Shown here piece by piece: positions 45,781-55,180 of a stretch of DNA of 64,000 bases. The DNA comes from Asticcacaulis taihuensis. Its GTDB lineage: Bacteria; Pseudomonadota; Alphaproteobacteria; Caulobacterales; Caulobacteraceae. The translations under genes were made by a program, and so were the position numbers. The first letter of the stretch is position 1. Each line of letters opens with the position of its first letter. The stretch lies in assembly GCF_900100255.1 (NCBI RefSeq), contig NZ_FMTS01000003.1, forward strand, positions 1 through 64,000. Direction: 5' to 3'. The notes beneath the pieces are model-generated. The model saw only the letters and a list, made by a program, of their open reading frames with translations. It was not told the origin of the DNA and did no database searches.

Positions 45781-45825
45781 CATGAACCCCATAGCCTTCA
45801 TCGGCGGATATGGGCCTAACATGTC

Positions 45826-45845
45826 AAACTGAAACGAAAATGAAA
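45826..45845. promoter_or_regulatory. Candidate response-regulator site: tandem 11-bp half-sites
   Basis: Two tandem 11-base half-sites: the first reads CAAACTGAAAC and the second GAAAATGAAAG. It lies 46 bases before the response regulator start and in the divergent gap with the TonB receptor. It matches 56273-56292 at 18 of 20 positions. Confidence 0.65.
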
Positions 45846-45890
45846 GAGAAAGCGGCGGAAATGCCGCAAAATTTAATGGCCTCAAGCCAG

Positions 45891-45915
45891 ATGCGTCATG
45901 TCGCAAATGCGTCAT
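45891..45915. repeat. Direct repeat of ATGCGTCAT in the receptor promoter region
   Basis: Two identical copies (45891-45899 and 45907-45915), spaced 16 bases start to start, upstream of the TonB receptor. Could be a second regulator site or chance. Confidence 0.3.
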
Positions 45916-46029
45916 CCAATCTCGGTCAAACTGTCATGATGAAGTAACATCAGCCCGGATCAGGCCGCGACTTCGGTGCGCCGGCTGAACATGACGATCA
46001 CACAGACGATCACATAAGGGGCATGAAAA

Positions 46030-48321
46030 ATGATCACCACCAAGCGCCGCGCAGGCCGTTACGGCCTGCTGGCTTCCTCCACCCTCATCGCGGGCCTGAT
46101 GGCCGGCGCGGCCATGGCGCAGGACGCGGGCCTGATCACGGATCAGCCTGACGTCAGCGACAATACGATCAAGACCATCATCATCAAGGCGGAAGGCTCG
46201 AAGGCCGCGGCGACGGCGCCGACTAAGGCCAGTGTCGATGCCACGCAGCCGCAGTCGATCATTTCACGCCCCTATATCGATCTCGTCGTGCCGGAAACCG
46301 GCGATTTCACCAATGTGGCGCTGATTGCGCCCAGCGTTTCGGGCACCCAGGGCAATGGCGCCGGTTATGGCGACGCCAAGCTGGTGCTGCGCGGCTTTCA
46401 GGACGCGGAATATAACGTGACCTATGACGGCATTGCCTATGGCGACACCAATGATCCCTCCCACCACTCGAATACCTTCTTTCCGAATTCGACCATAGGC
46501 GCGCTTGTCGTCGATCGTGGACCCGGTGCCGCCGGAGATCTCGGCCAGGCCAATTTCGGCGGCGCGATCCACATGTTCTCGAACAAGGTTTCCGACAATT
46601 TCGGCTTTACGCAAAAGGTCAGCCTGGGCAGCTTCAATTCGTGGCAGGTGCTCTCGGTATTGCAGACCGGCCGGATCAAAAGCCTCCATGGCCTCAAGCT
46701 GTTCGTCAATCTTCAGGAGCGCAGCACCGATGGCGCGCTCAGCTATTTCCGCCTGAAAAGCGACAATCAGGAAATCAAGGCCGAACTGCCGATCAGTGAC
46801 AACTGGAACATGACGTTCCTGTTCACCCACAATATGAACTTCAGCTACTCGCCGGATAATGACGGCGCGACACTGGCTCAGGTGGCGATGTACGGCAAAG
46901 ACTTCTCGATGAGCAATGACCCGTCGAGCCCGACTTATTACAAGTATAACCGCATCCTCAAGCATACCAATTTCGGCTATGTCCGCCTGAACGGTGATCT
47001 GGGCAATGGCTGGACCCTCGAAAATACCGCCTATACCTACTTCTATTCCAATAAGACGCTATCGGCCCTGGATACGACCGGCGGCACGGCGCCCGGCACC
47101 TATGGCTATGCGGCCGGCGTCGATCCCCTGACGTCGACGGCAAAGCCGACCATCGCCAATGGCAATCCGACGGCGCTGAGCGGCTATGACAAGTTCAACT
47201 ATTACGATGTTCATGGCGATATTCTGCGCGTGAACAAGGATATGGGCTTCGGCATTCTGAAAATGGGCGGCCTCGTCGAGACCTCCGACACGCTGCGCCA
47301 TCGCTATGATTACGCGATCAATCAGAACGACCCGTATGACACTTCGACGCCGGATTACCGTGAAAAGCCCTGCGTGACTATCGAGACGGCCGCCTCCGCG
47401 ACCCCTGTCAAATGCAATCCGGATAACCGCTCCGTGCAGTACGACGAGCGCTCCTGGTGGACGCAATATCAGTTGTTCGCCGATTTCGTATGGACCCCCA
47501 CCGACAGGCTGACCATCACCCCCGGCCTGAAGTCTGTCGATTTCGAGCGCAACAATGCCGGCAAATCGAAGTCCAAGCCCAGCCTGACCTATGCGGCCAC
47601 GCCGGAAACGGCAACCTTCAAAAAGACCCTGCAATTCCTGACGGTGAACTACAAGCTTGAGAAAAACTGGTCGGTCTACGGGCAGTATGCGACGGGCTTC
47701 CTGATTCCGCCGCTGAAGGCGCTGTATGTCAACGACCTCGCCAACAGCGATCCGAAGCCGCAAACCTCGACCAATTATCAGTTGGGAACGGTCTATAACG
47801 GCAGCCGTATCTCGGTCGATGCCGATATCTATCAGATCGATTTCAAGAACAAATTCACCTGCAACAATAACTACTGCACCAATCAGGGCGGTGTGCAGTA
47901 CAAGGGTGCCGAAGGCCAGATCGCTTACGCCTTCGATTTCGGCCTGACCGCCTTCCTCAATGGCTCGGTCAATTCGGCCAAGGATAATGACAGCGGGCTG
48001 ACCATCGGCCAGGCGCCTAAGTCCACGCTCGGCTTCGGCGGCATCTACAGGAAAGGCCCTCTGAAGCTGGCCCTGACCTATAAGAATGTAGGCGAGCAGT
48101 GGGCGGAAGACGGTGAAGAAGCCGAATACAAGATCAAGGCCTATGACACGACAAATCTGGTCATCTCCTACGATTTCGGCCGTATCACAACCAAGCTGGG
48201 CGTCGACAACCTGTTCGACAACCGGGCGATCACAAAGATCGACATCAACGGCGCGCCCTATGACCAGTACCATTTCCAGGCGCCGCAAAACGTCATGCTG
48301 ACCGTGGCGGCCAAGTTCTAG
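46030..48321 (+). CDS. TonB-dependent receptor, FecA/siderophore-like size class
   Basis: 763 residues. Signal peptide (LASSTLIAGLMAGAAMAQD), TonB-box-like stretch DNTIKTIIIKAE, then the plug (FTNVALIAPSVSGTQGNG, AKLVLRGFQDAEYNVTYDG, VVDRGPGAAGDLGQANFGGA) and barrel strands to the C-terminal NVMLTVAAKF. It is an outer-membrane importer. It is divergent from the two-component system, with a metallophosphatase gene downstream behind a terminator. It is smaller than and distinct from the carbohydrate receptors in the window. The ligand is unknown; a metal complex or organophosphate would fit the context. Confidence 0.88.
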   Translation: MITTKRRAGRYGLLASSTLIAGLMAGAAMAQDAGLITDQPDVSDNTIKTIIIKAEGSKAAATAPTKASVDATQPQSIISRPYIDLVVPETGDFTNVALIAPSVSGTQGNGAGYGDAKLVLRGFQDAEYNVTYDGIAYGDTNDPSHHSNTFFPNSTIGALVVDRGPGAAGDLGQANFGGAIHMFSNKVSDNFGFTQKVSLGSFNSWQVLSVLQTGRIKSLHGLKLFVNLQERSTDGALSYFRLKSDNQEIKAELPISDNWNMTFLFTHNMNFSYSPDNDGATLAQVAMYGKDFSMSNDPSSPTYYKYNRILKHTNFGYVRLNGDLGNGWTLENTAYTYFYSNKTLSALDTTGGTAPGTYGYAAGVDPLTSTAKPTIANGNPTALSGYDKFNYYDVHGDILRVNKDMGFGILKMGGLVETSDTLRHRYDYAINQNDPYDTSTPDYREKPCVTIETAASATPVKCNPDNRSVQYDERSWWTQYQLFADFVWTPTDRLTITPGLKSVDFERNNAGKSKSKPSLTYAATPETATFKKTLQFLTVNYKLEKNWSVYGQYATGFLIPPLKALYVNDLANSDPKPQTSTNYQLGTVYNGSRISVDADIYQIDFKNKFTCNNNYCTNQGGVQYKGAEGQIAYAFDFGLTAFLNGSVNSAKDNDSGLTIGQAPKSTLGFGGIYRKGPLKLALTYKNVGEQWAEDGEEAEYKIKAYDTTNLVISYDFGRITTKLGVDNLFDNRAITKIDINGAPYDQYHFQAPQNVMLTVAAKF

Positions 48322-48342
48322 GTCTTCGCGTTCCTCTTCTTC

Positions 48343-48373
48343 GCGGGGCAGCCCAAAAGGCTGTCCCGCTTTT
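48343..48373 (+). terminator. Intrinsic terminator after the TonB receptor
   Basis: GCGGGGCAGCC (48343-48353) pairs with GGCTGTCCCGC (48359-48369) around CAAAA, followed by TTTT. The phosphatase gene starts 21 bases later, so the terminator sits between two co-directional genes. Confidence 0.8.
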
Positions 48374-48393
48374 CGGGTTTAAGGGTGGTGGGT

Positions 48394-49785
48394 ATGAAAA
48401 TGCTGAAGATCCTGTTTGGTCTGCTGGCAATCGGATTATGGCAGGGGGGCATGTGTGCGGTTCATGCAGAGGATGCGGCCTATGTCGTGCTCGGCGAGGG
48501 GCGAACGGCCGAAGCGCGGCTGATTACTCAGGCGCCCCGCTGTCCGGATATTGTGATAAACGGCCGCAAGCGACAGATGCAGGCCCGCGCCCTGCCGGCC
48601 ACGGAGCCGCAGCGCCCGACCCAATCCAGGCCCGAATTCTCCAAACCCTCTGTTTTTGATGTCCGCGTGTGCGAGGCGCCCTTGCCGGCGGAGACGCGCT
48701 CGGCCTTGATCGAGGGGCACCGCCTGCCGGTGCGCAAGTCGCGGCTGGATCGCCTGGTGGTCATCGGTGACACGGGCTGTCGCCTCAAGGCGGCCGATAA
48801 TGCCTGGCAGGCGTGCAACGATCCGGCGGCTTTCCCTTTCGCGCGGATCGCCCGTCAGGTGGCCGCCTGGCATCCGGATGCCGTCATACATGTCGGCGAC
48901 TATGAGTACCGTGAAAATCCGTGCCCGGATGATCAGGCGGGATGTGCCGGCTCGCCCTGGGGCTATGGCTGGGATGCGTGGAAGGCCGACTTTTTCACGC
49001 CGGGCGCGCCGATTCTACGCTCTGCACCCCTGATCCTGGCGCGGGGCAATCACGAGAGCTGTTCGCGCGCCGGGCAGGGCTGGTGGCGCTTTCTTGACCC
49101 CCGTCCGCTGGAACTGCACCGCGACTGCAATGACCCCGCGTTTGACGTCACGGGCGACTACAGTGCGCCCTACGCAGTCGATTTCGGCGGCGGCGCGCAG
49201 ATTGCCGTAATGGACCTGTCGCACGCCGGTGGTGCGGCCATTCCCCAGGATGATCCCCGGTTCGCGGCCTTCACCGATACCTATGACCGCCTCGCGGCCA
49301 TGACGAAAAAGGCGCGCTTCACCTTTGCTGTGGATCACTATCCGTTCCTGGCGGTCTCTGCCGATGAAAAGACCCATGCCCTTTTCGCGGGCAACAAGGC
49401 GCTGGCCTCGACCTTCGGCACTCGCAATCCCTACCTGATGCCTGAAGGGGTTGATGTCCTGCTGGCCGGGCATGTGCATCTGTGGGAACAGGTCAGTTAC
49501 AGGGACCATTTCCCGTCACAGTTCGTGGCCGGATTTTCCGGTACGCAGGAAGACATAGTGCCGCTGCCCGTACAGGTGCCTGCGGGTATTGGACCGGTGC
49601 CGGGCGCGGTTATCGACCAGTTCAGCTCATGGATCGATGGGTTCGGCTTCATGACGCTGGAACGTACCAGCGAAAATCGCTGGCGGGTCGAGGTCCATGA
49701 CGGGGAGGGACGGGTGGTCAATCGCTGCCGTATCATTGGGCGCGCGTCTGTATGCGATCAGGCGGCGGTTGCCGCCATCAGATAA
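48394..49785 (+). CDS. Secreted metallophosphoesterase (calcineurin-like)
   Basis: 463 residues from ATG 48394 (a GTG at 48385 is also possible), with signal peptide (KILFGLLAIGLWQGGMCAVHAED). Metal-site motifs are in order: GDTG (Asp about 127), HVGDYEYR, RGNHE, DHYPF and GHVHLWEQ. This is the two-metal phosphoesterase core. Extra cysteines (CPDDQAGC, CSRAG, CNDPAF) suggest a disulfide-bonded periplasmic or extracellular enzyme. It follows the TonB receptor and may release phosphate or a ligand that the receptor imports. Confidence 0.87.
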   Translation: MKMLKILFGLLAIGLWQGGMCAVHAEDAAYVVLGEGRTAEARLITQAPRCPDIVINGRKRQMQARALPATEPQRPTQSRPEFSKPSVFDVRVCEAPLPAETRSALIEGHRLPVRKSRLDRLVVIGDTGCRLKAADNAWQACNDPAAFPFARIARQVAAWHPDAVIHVGDYEYRENPCPDDQAGCAGSPWGYGWDAWKADFFTPGAPILRSAPLILARGNHESCSRAGQGWWRFLDPRPLELHRDCNDPAFDVTGDYSAPYAVDFGGGAQIAVMDLSHAGGAAIPQDDPRFAAFTDTYDRLAAMTKKARFTFAVDHYPFLAVSADEKTHALFAGNKALASTFGTRNPYLMPEGVDVLLAGHVHLWEQVSYRDHFPSQFVAGFSGTQEDIVPLPVQVPAGIGPVPGAVIDQFSSWIDGFGFMTLERTSENRWRVEVHDGEGRVVNRCRIIGRASVCDQAAVAAIR

Positions 49786-49795
49786 ACGCGGTGTC

Positions 49796-52700
49796 TTATT
49801 TCTTTTGAGGGAGAAACCGCCAGATCATGGCGGGTAGGACCACCAGACTCATCAGGGTGGAGGTGATCAGGCCGCCGAGGATGACAAGGGCCATCGGTCC
49901 CTGGATCTCCCGGCCGGCCTGGCCGGTGCCGAAGGCCAGCGGCAGCAGACCGAGCGCCGTGACAAGCGCCGTCATCAGGATCGGCGTGACCCGTTCCTGC
50001 GTGGCGCGGATCACGGTGGCCGGCGTCCATTCGTGCCCCTCATCGGCCAGTTGCCGGGTATGGGCCAGCAGCAGGATGGCATTGCGCGCCGCCACGCCGA
50101 TCAGGGTGACAAAGCCGACCAGGGAACCGAGTGACAGGCTGGCGCCTGTCAGGGCCACGGCGATCACGCCGCCGACCAGGGCGAAGGGCGCCGAGGCGAC
50201 GATCAGCCCGACCGCGCGGCCGCTGCCGAAGGCCAGGGTCAGGAGCGCGATGATGCCGACCATCGCCAGGCCGGTATTGAGCAGCAGTTCGTTGCGCGCC
50301 CTGTTGGCATCATCGGCCACGCTGACATATTCGAGATAGACGCCGGCGGGCAGTCTGACGTGGGTGCTGATGGCGGTCTGGGCCTCTTTCGTGACGCGCG
50401 CCACGGCGTCGGGATCAGGGTTTGCAGTGACGGTTTCCAACAGGCGCCCGCCATTGTGCGAGATGAGGGTGCGGCTTTCAGCCAGCGTCACCCTGGCGAT
50501 ATCGCCCAGCCGGGCCATGGAGCCATCCGTGCCGCGTACCAGAAGCTCGCTGACCGCTTCCGGGCTCTGACGCAGTTCGTTGGGCAGGGTGACGGCGACA
50601 TCGAGCGAGCGGTCATTGCGGTAGATCTGGGCGGCCGTCACGCCTTCATAGGCGCTCTGCACCGCGCTCAGGATGTCGACCGGCGTCAGGCCATGCCGGG
50701 CCGCGGCGGCGCGGTCGATATCGATACGGACGCTGGGCGTCGAGGGCGGCGTCTGGACCTTGACATCGCCGGCATCTTTCAGCTTGGAAAGCTCGGCCGA
50801 TATCTGTTCAGCGGTGGCGGCCAGGGTATCGGGATCGCCACCATAGATGTTGACGGCCAGGGCGGCGGTTTCGCCGGTGAGAGATTCGCCGATGCGGTCG
50901 CCCAGGAAGGTCAGGACTTCGGTCTGCAGGCCGGGATAGCCGTCGAGCACCTTGTGTATGGCGGCCTCGACCTTATCCTGTTTGCCACCGGAAAGGTTCG
51001 GTTTCAACTCGACGTGAAACTCGCTCTTTTCCGGGCCCCAGGTGTCTTCACCGCCTTCGGAACGGCCAATCTGCTGCTCGACCGAGGCGATGCCATCGAT
51101 GGCCAGCAGATCCTGCGAAATGGATTCGCCATAACGGCGCATGACGGAAAGCGAAGTGCCCGGCTGCGCGCTGACGCCGAGCACGAAATGGCCTTCCTTG
51201 AACGAGGGCAGCAGTTCGCCGGAAAAGAAGAACAGGCCGATAACGGCGAGTAGGCTCACCACACCGGAGATAAGGAACAGTCCATTGGGGCGATCACAGA
51301 TGCGGGCCAGCAGGCCGGCGTGCCAGTTTTTCAGACCGATCAGCAGGCGAGGCTCATCGGGCAGATGCGTCTTTTGCAGGAAGATCAGGCTGAGCGCGGG
51401 CGTGACGATAATGGCCACGGCCAGCGAGATCAGGGTGGAAAGGATGAAGGCCAGGGCCAGCGGCGCGAAAAAGGCGCCCTGCAGGCCGTGCATCATCAGC
51501 ACCGGCACCAGGATCAGGGCCACAACGAGCGTGGCATAGATCACGGGCGAGCGCACTTCCAGAGAGGCGCGCAGGATGATTTCGGCCGCGCTGACGTCTG
51601 CGGGGCGTTCACGCAGGCGGTGGACGATGTTTTCGACATCGATGACCGCATCATCGACCACCACACCCAGCGCCACGGCGAGACCGCCGAGCGTCATGGT
51701 GTTGATGCTCAGGCCCATCCGGTCCATCACCATGACCGTGGCCAGCAGCGACAGGGGAATGCTGACGAACGAAATCAGCACGGTCTTCAGGTTGCGCATG
51801 AACAGGAAGAGGATGATGGCGATCAGTACGGCGCCGATCAGCAGGTCGTCCATGATACCCTTCAGCGCCGTTTCGATGAAGTTGGCCGGACGGTGCAGGT
51901 TGGCGGACATGACGATGCCCTGTGATTTCAGCGCGGGCGCCATCTCGGCCAGGGCCGCTTCGACATCGCGGGTGACTTTCAGGGTATTGGCGCCGTACTG
52001 GCTCGACAACGAGATCAAAACGCCCGGCTGGCCCATGATGACCGCGTCGCCGAAATCGGGGGCCGGCGCTTCAACCACCTCGGCGACGTCACCGATATGG
52101 ACAATCGCACCTGGAGCGCCATTGGGCGTGGCGGCCGGCGCCAAAGGCGTGGCGGCGATATCCGCGACACCGGCCGCCTGCGCCCTGGGCTCTACCAGGA
52201 TGCGCTGTTCGGAGGTGTCGATAAAGCCGCCGCCACTCAGGGCTGTCGAGGTCTGGGTGGCCTTGAGGACATCATCGAGGCTGAGATTGCGCGCCGCCAG
52301 CGCTTCCGGATTGACGCGGACCTCGATGCGGCGGACGCTGCCGCCGTAAATCGTGGCGCGGGCGACACCGGGGACGGCCATCAGCCGCGGGCGCAACTGC
52401 CACTGCACGAAATCACGCAAAGCTTGTGGGTCCAGCTTTTCGCTGGTGAACCCGACCTTGAGCAGGTCCATGGTGGAGGAGGTCAGGGGCGACACCTTGG
52501 GCGGTCCGACCCCGGCGGGCAGGCTGGCGGCGGCCTCGGTCAGGGCTTCGGCGACGATCTGGCGGGCGCGATAGGGCTCGGCACCTTCCCGAAAGGTGAC
52601 TTTCACCAGGCTGAGCCCTTGTATGGACTCCGAGCGCACACTCTGTACGCCGGCGGCGCCATTTATGGTCTGCTCGACCGGACGGGTGACAAGCTGCTCA

Positions 52701-52882
52701 ACCTGGTCGGCCGAAAGGCCCGGCGCTTCGGTCTGGACCTCGGCCTGGGCCGGTACGAAATCGGGAAAGACATCATAATTGGCGCGGGTGAGGGTAAAAC
52801 CGCCGGCGATCAGCAGGATACAGGCGGCGAGCGCGACCAGGCGCGCATGGTTCAGGCTCAGGCGGACGAGGGCGCTCAGCAT
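49796..52882 (-). CDS. RND efflux permease, HME/CzcA-like
   Basis: 1028 residues. Twelve-helix RND topology with two large periplasmic loops. Landmarks: FPDFVPAQAEVQTEAPGLSA near the N-terminus, the helix-4 motif ALGVVVDDAVIDVENIVHRL with charged residues used in proton relay, and the long C-terminal block (SLGSLVGFVTLIGVAARNAI, PLAFGTGQAGREIQGPMALV). These features fit the heavy-metal efflux branch more than the drug-exporting AcrB branch. It exports from the periplasm or inner membrane with the adaptor and TolC-like protein encoded just upstream. The metal is not identified. Confidence 0.88.
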   Translation of the reverse strand: MLSALVRLSLNHARLVALAACILLIAGGFTLTRANYDVFPDFVPAQAEVQTEAPGLSADQVEQLVTRPVEQTINGAAGVQSVRSESIQGLSLVKVTFREGAEPYRARQIVAEALTEAAASLPAGVGPPKVSPLTSSTMDLLKVGFTSEKLDPQALRDFVQWQLRPRLMAVPGVARATIYGGSVRRIEVRVNPEALAARNLSLDDVLKATQTSTALSGGGFIDTSEQRILVEPRAQAAGVADIAATPLAPAATPNGAPGAIVHIGDVAEVVEAPAPDFGDAVIMGQPGVLISLSSQYGANTLKVTRDVEAALAEMAPALKSQGIVMSANLHRPANFIETALKGIMDDLLIGAVLIAIILFLFMRNLKTVLISFVSIPLSLLATVMVMDRMGLSINTMTLGGLAVALGVVVDDAVIDVENIVHRLRERPADVSAAEIILRASLEVRSPVIYATLVVALILVPVLMMHGLQGAFFAPLALAFILSTLISLAVAIIVTPALSLIFLQKTHLPDEPRLLIGLKNWHAGLLARICDRPNGLFLISGVVSLLAVIGLFFFSGELLPSFKEGHFVLGVSAQPGTSLSVMRRYGESISQDLLAIDGIASVEQQIGRSEGGEDTWGPEKSEFHVELKPNLSGGKQDKVEAAIHKVLDGYPGLQTEVLTFLGDRIGESLTGETAALAVNIYGGDPDTLAATAEQISAELSKLKDAGDVKVQTPPSTPSVRIDIDRAAAARHGLTPVDILSAVQSAYEGVTAAQIYRNDRSLDVAVTLPNELRQSPEAVSELLVRGTDGSMARLGDIARVTLAESRTLISHNGGRLLETVTANPDPDAVARVTKEAQTAISTHVRLPAGVYLEYVSVADDANRARNELLLNTGLAMVGIIALLTLAFGSGRAVGLIVASAPFALVGGVIAVALTGASLSLGSLVGFVTLIGVAARNAILLLAHTRQLADEGHEWTPATVIRATQERVTPILMTALVTALGLLPLAFGTGQAGREIQGPMALVILGGLITSTLMSLVVLPAMIWRFLPQKK

Positions 52883-52886
52883 GGTA

Positions 52887-53807
52887 CTACTCTTCGTCGG
52901 CCGGGACGGAGGTGGCAGCAGTCAGAAGGGCCGAAGCCCCCTGAACCACAACCTTTTCACCGCTTGTGAAACCGGATGTGACAATCAGTCCTTCCGGTGT
53001 GACGCGGGTCGGCGTCACGATCCGGCGATCGAAGGTTTGGGCATTGGTCTTGATAAAGGCATAGACGTGACCGCCCTGGCGCAGCAGGGCCGCATTCGGG
53101 ATCAGCAGGCCGCTGGTCCCGCCGCCGCTGTAAAGCGATGCTTTCAGGCTCAGGCCAATACTGAGATAGGCCGCGTTCTCGCCGCTGACGAGGGTCATCA
53201 GACCGGGGGATTGCAGGCGGGCATCGGCCGTGCGCGCGACGCCGAGCACGCGGGCATCGGCGAAACCGAGGGCGCCGAGATCGAGCGAGACGGTTTTCGC
53301 GCCCTTCAGGCCCTGTCCGGCGGGCGTATCAACACGCACCAGGGCGCAGCGCGCGGCCGCCAGGTCGCTGCCGAGCTGACGCAGGCCGTTATCGGAAAGG
53401 GTTGTGAAATAGGCGCCCCATTCCAGGCCGAGGCGCTGTTTGAGCAACCTGACCCTGGCCTGGTCGCTGCGCGCCTGGGCAGTGGCGGCCTCAGAAGCCT
53501 TGGCGGAAAGGCTGGCATCCCTGGCCAGGGCCTGGCTGCGGGCGGCTTCGGCCTGTGAGGCAGTATAGGCGGACTGCGCCGTCGCCAGATCGCTCAGCAG
53601 GGTCAGGAGCGGGGTGGGGTCGACGACAGTAGCGAAGGCGCTGACCTGATCGGAACTGTGGGCGGCTGTAAGGGGCGCAATGCGGAGCTGCAGGCGGGCC
53701 TGGGTCCTGGCGTCAAGCTGGAGGGGCTTGTCCTGTGCGTGAGCGTTCAATCGGGCACAGGTGGCGGCGAGCATCAGGATCAGGGTGGCAGCAGAGGGTA
53801 ATTTCAC
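52887..53807 (-). CDS. RND periplasmic adaptor (membrane fusion protein)
   Basis: 306 residues with a GTG start that overlaps the TolC-like stop. Signal peptide (MKLPSAATLILMLAATCARL). A short helical hairpin at about 75-135 (LATAQSAYTASQAEAARSQA) is followed by beta-rich domains ending VTPEGLIVTSGFTSGEKVVV, the typical membrane-proximal domain. It bridges the RND permease and the outer-membrane channel. It is shorter than most adaptors (often 350-400), and its lipoyl half-motifs are weak. Confidence 0.82.
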   Translation of the reverse strand: MKLPSAATLILMLAATCARLNAHAQDKPLQLDARTQARLQLRIAPLTAAHSSDQVSAFATVVDPTPLLTLLSDLATAQSAYTASQAEAARSQALARDASLSAKASEAATAQARSDQARVRLLKQRLGLEWGAYFTTLSDNGLRQLGSDLAAARCALVRVDTPAGQGLKGAKTVSLDLGALGFADARVLGVARTADARLQSPGLMTLVSGENAAYLSIGLSLKASLYSGGGTSGLLIPNAALLRQGGHVYAFIKTNAQTFDRRIVTPTRVTPEGLIVTSGFTSGEKVVVQGASALLTAATSVPADEE

Positions 53808-55159
53808 GGTTGTACCTTTACGGCATCGGTCAGGATTTGGGTGTCGGCGGCGTCGAACGACTGATGGAGCGCGTCTTCGAGCGTCAGGCGGTCGGTGGCG
53901 GCCGTGCGTCGGGCTTGCAGGAGGTTAAGCGCCGCCTGAGTGGCGTTAATGCGGGCCAGAAGGGCCTCGGACTGGTCGGTCTCGCCGGCGGTGGCCAGGC
54001 GACCGGCACGATCGGCCATGTCACGCGACAAGGGCAGGTCGTGATCTGCGATCGTCCGGGCGGTGGTGACATCCGTCGCATAGGTGGTGGCGGCCTGGAG
54101 GACGGTGGCGCGGGTGGTCCTGACGCGGTCTTCGAGCGTCTTGCCGGCGGCCAGGCGTGTGTTCTGCGCGGCGGTTATGGCGGCGCGGTTGCCGTCCAGC
54201 GGCGGCAGGGTCAGGCTGAGCGACAGCGGCAGCTTTACCGCGCCGCGCTCCCAGGTATAGCCGGGCTGAATGTTGATGTCGGCGTACTGGGCGGCGATCG
54301 CCGTGCGCAGGTCGTTTTCGGCGATGTCGTAATCGACCACGGCGGTAAGGACATCGGCGCGGCAGTAGAGGGCCCGGTCGGTCATGCTGGCCAGTTGCGC
54401 CCCGGTCGGGGCATCAGGATCATCCGCCCGGACCGGCAGGTTGGCCGCGGTGGCCGGATCGGTAGAAAGGGCGCGGGCCAGCGCCGCGATGGCCTGAATT
54501 TTGCGGGTTTCAGCCTGTGCCAGACCTTGACGCGCAGCGGAAACATCAAGTGCAGCCTGGGCTGCCAGGCCTTGCGCATCTTCACCGTGCGTGACCCGCG
54601 CTTGCATGACCGACTGATAGCTCAGGCGCTGATCGAGCAGGGTTTGATTCAGGTCGATATCTTGTTGTGCCAGGCTAAGATCGTTCAGGGTCTGATGAAG
54701 GTTTTGCCGGACGCCCCACACGGCCTCGGCCAGTGCATAGCGTGCCCTGATCACAGCCAGGTCAGCGCCGGTCACTCTTGTGGCACGCTTTGAGCCGACA
54801 TCGAGCGGAATGCCGACGGCGCCGCCATATAGCCAAGGTTTTTGCGGATCGGAATCCCTTGAATATTCAGTGGTCAGGGTGAGCGACAGTGGTGGCAGGT
54901 TGCGTGCGGCCTTTTGGGATGAAAGGGCCGCGGTCAGGGTGGCGCGGGCGGCGGCCACGGCCGGATCATGAGCCAGGGCTATGTGCAGCAGGGCATGAGC
55001 GTCGGCGTCGCCCGGCAAGTCAGCCGCCTGGACCGTGGGTTTGCCGAGATCAGTCACGGTCAGCGGCGCCGGTGCATAGCGGGCGCAGGCCGCAAGCATG
55101 GTCATTGTGCCGAGCAGCGTGATTTTGAGATAAGGTGCGCGAGACCGGAGCAATGCCAC
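53804..55159 (-). CDS. TolC/CzcC-family outer-membrane efflux lipoprotein
   Basis: 451 residues with a GTG start (55157-55159). Leader ITLLGTMTMLAACARYAPAP with lipobox LAAC. Two outer-membrane-efflux repeats with long coiled helices (DPAVAAARATLTAALSSQKA, LVKLPLSLSLTLPPLDGNRA-type strands, ALLARINATQAALNLLQARR). It makes the trimeric exit duct for the RND system. It lies between the beta-propeller gene (21-base gap) and the adaptor gene (overlap). Confidence 0.85.
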   Translation of the reverse strand: MALLRSRAPYLKITLLGTMTMLAACARYAPAPLTVTDLGKPTVQAADLPGDADAHALLHIALAHDPAVAAARATLTAALSSQKAARNLPPLSLTLTTEYSRDSDPQKPWLYGGAVGIPLDVGSKRATRVTGADLAVIRARYALAEAVWGVRQNLHQTLNDLSLAQQDIDLNQTLLDQRLSYQSVMQARVTHGEDAQGLAAQAALDVSAARQGLAQAETRKIQAIAALARALSTDPATAANLPVRADDPDAPTGAQLASMTDRALYCRADVLTAVVDYDIAENDLRTAIAAQYADINIQPGYTWERGAVKLPLSLSLTLPPLDGNRAAITAAQNTRLAAGKTLEDRVRTTRATVLQAATTYATDVTTARTIADHDLPLSRDMADRAGRLATAGETDQSEALLARINATQAALNLLQARRTAATDRLTLEDALHQSFDAADTQILTDAVKVQP

Positions 55160-55180
55160 TGTTTCCTTTCCTGTCCAGGC

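Noticed and set aside
47059-48288. 409-codon antisense frame in the TonB receptor
   Set aside because: No start context or domain, and the sense strand is a complete receptor.
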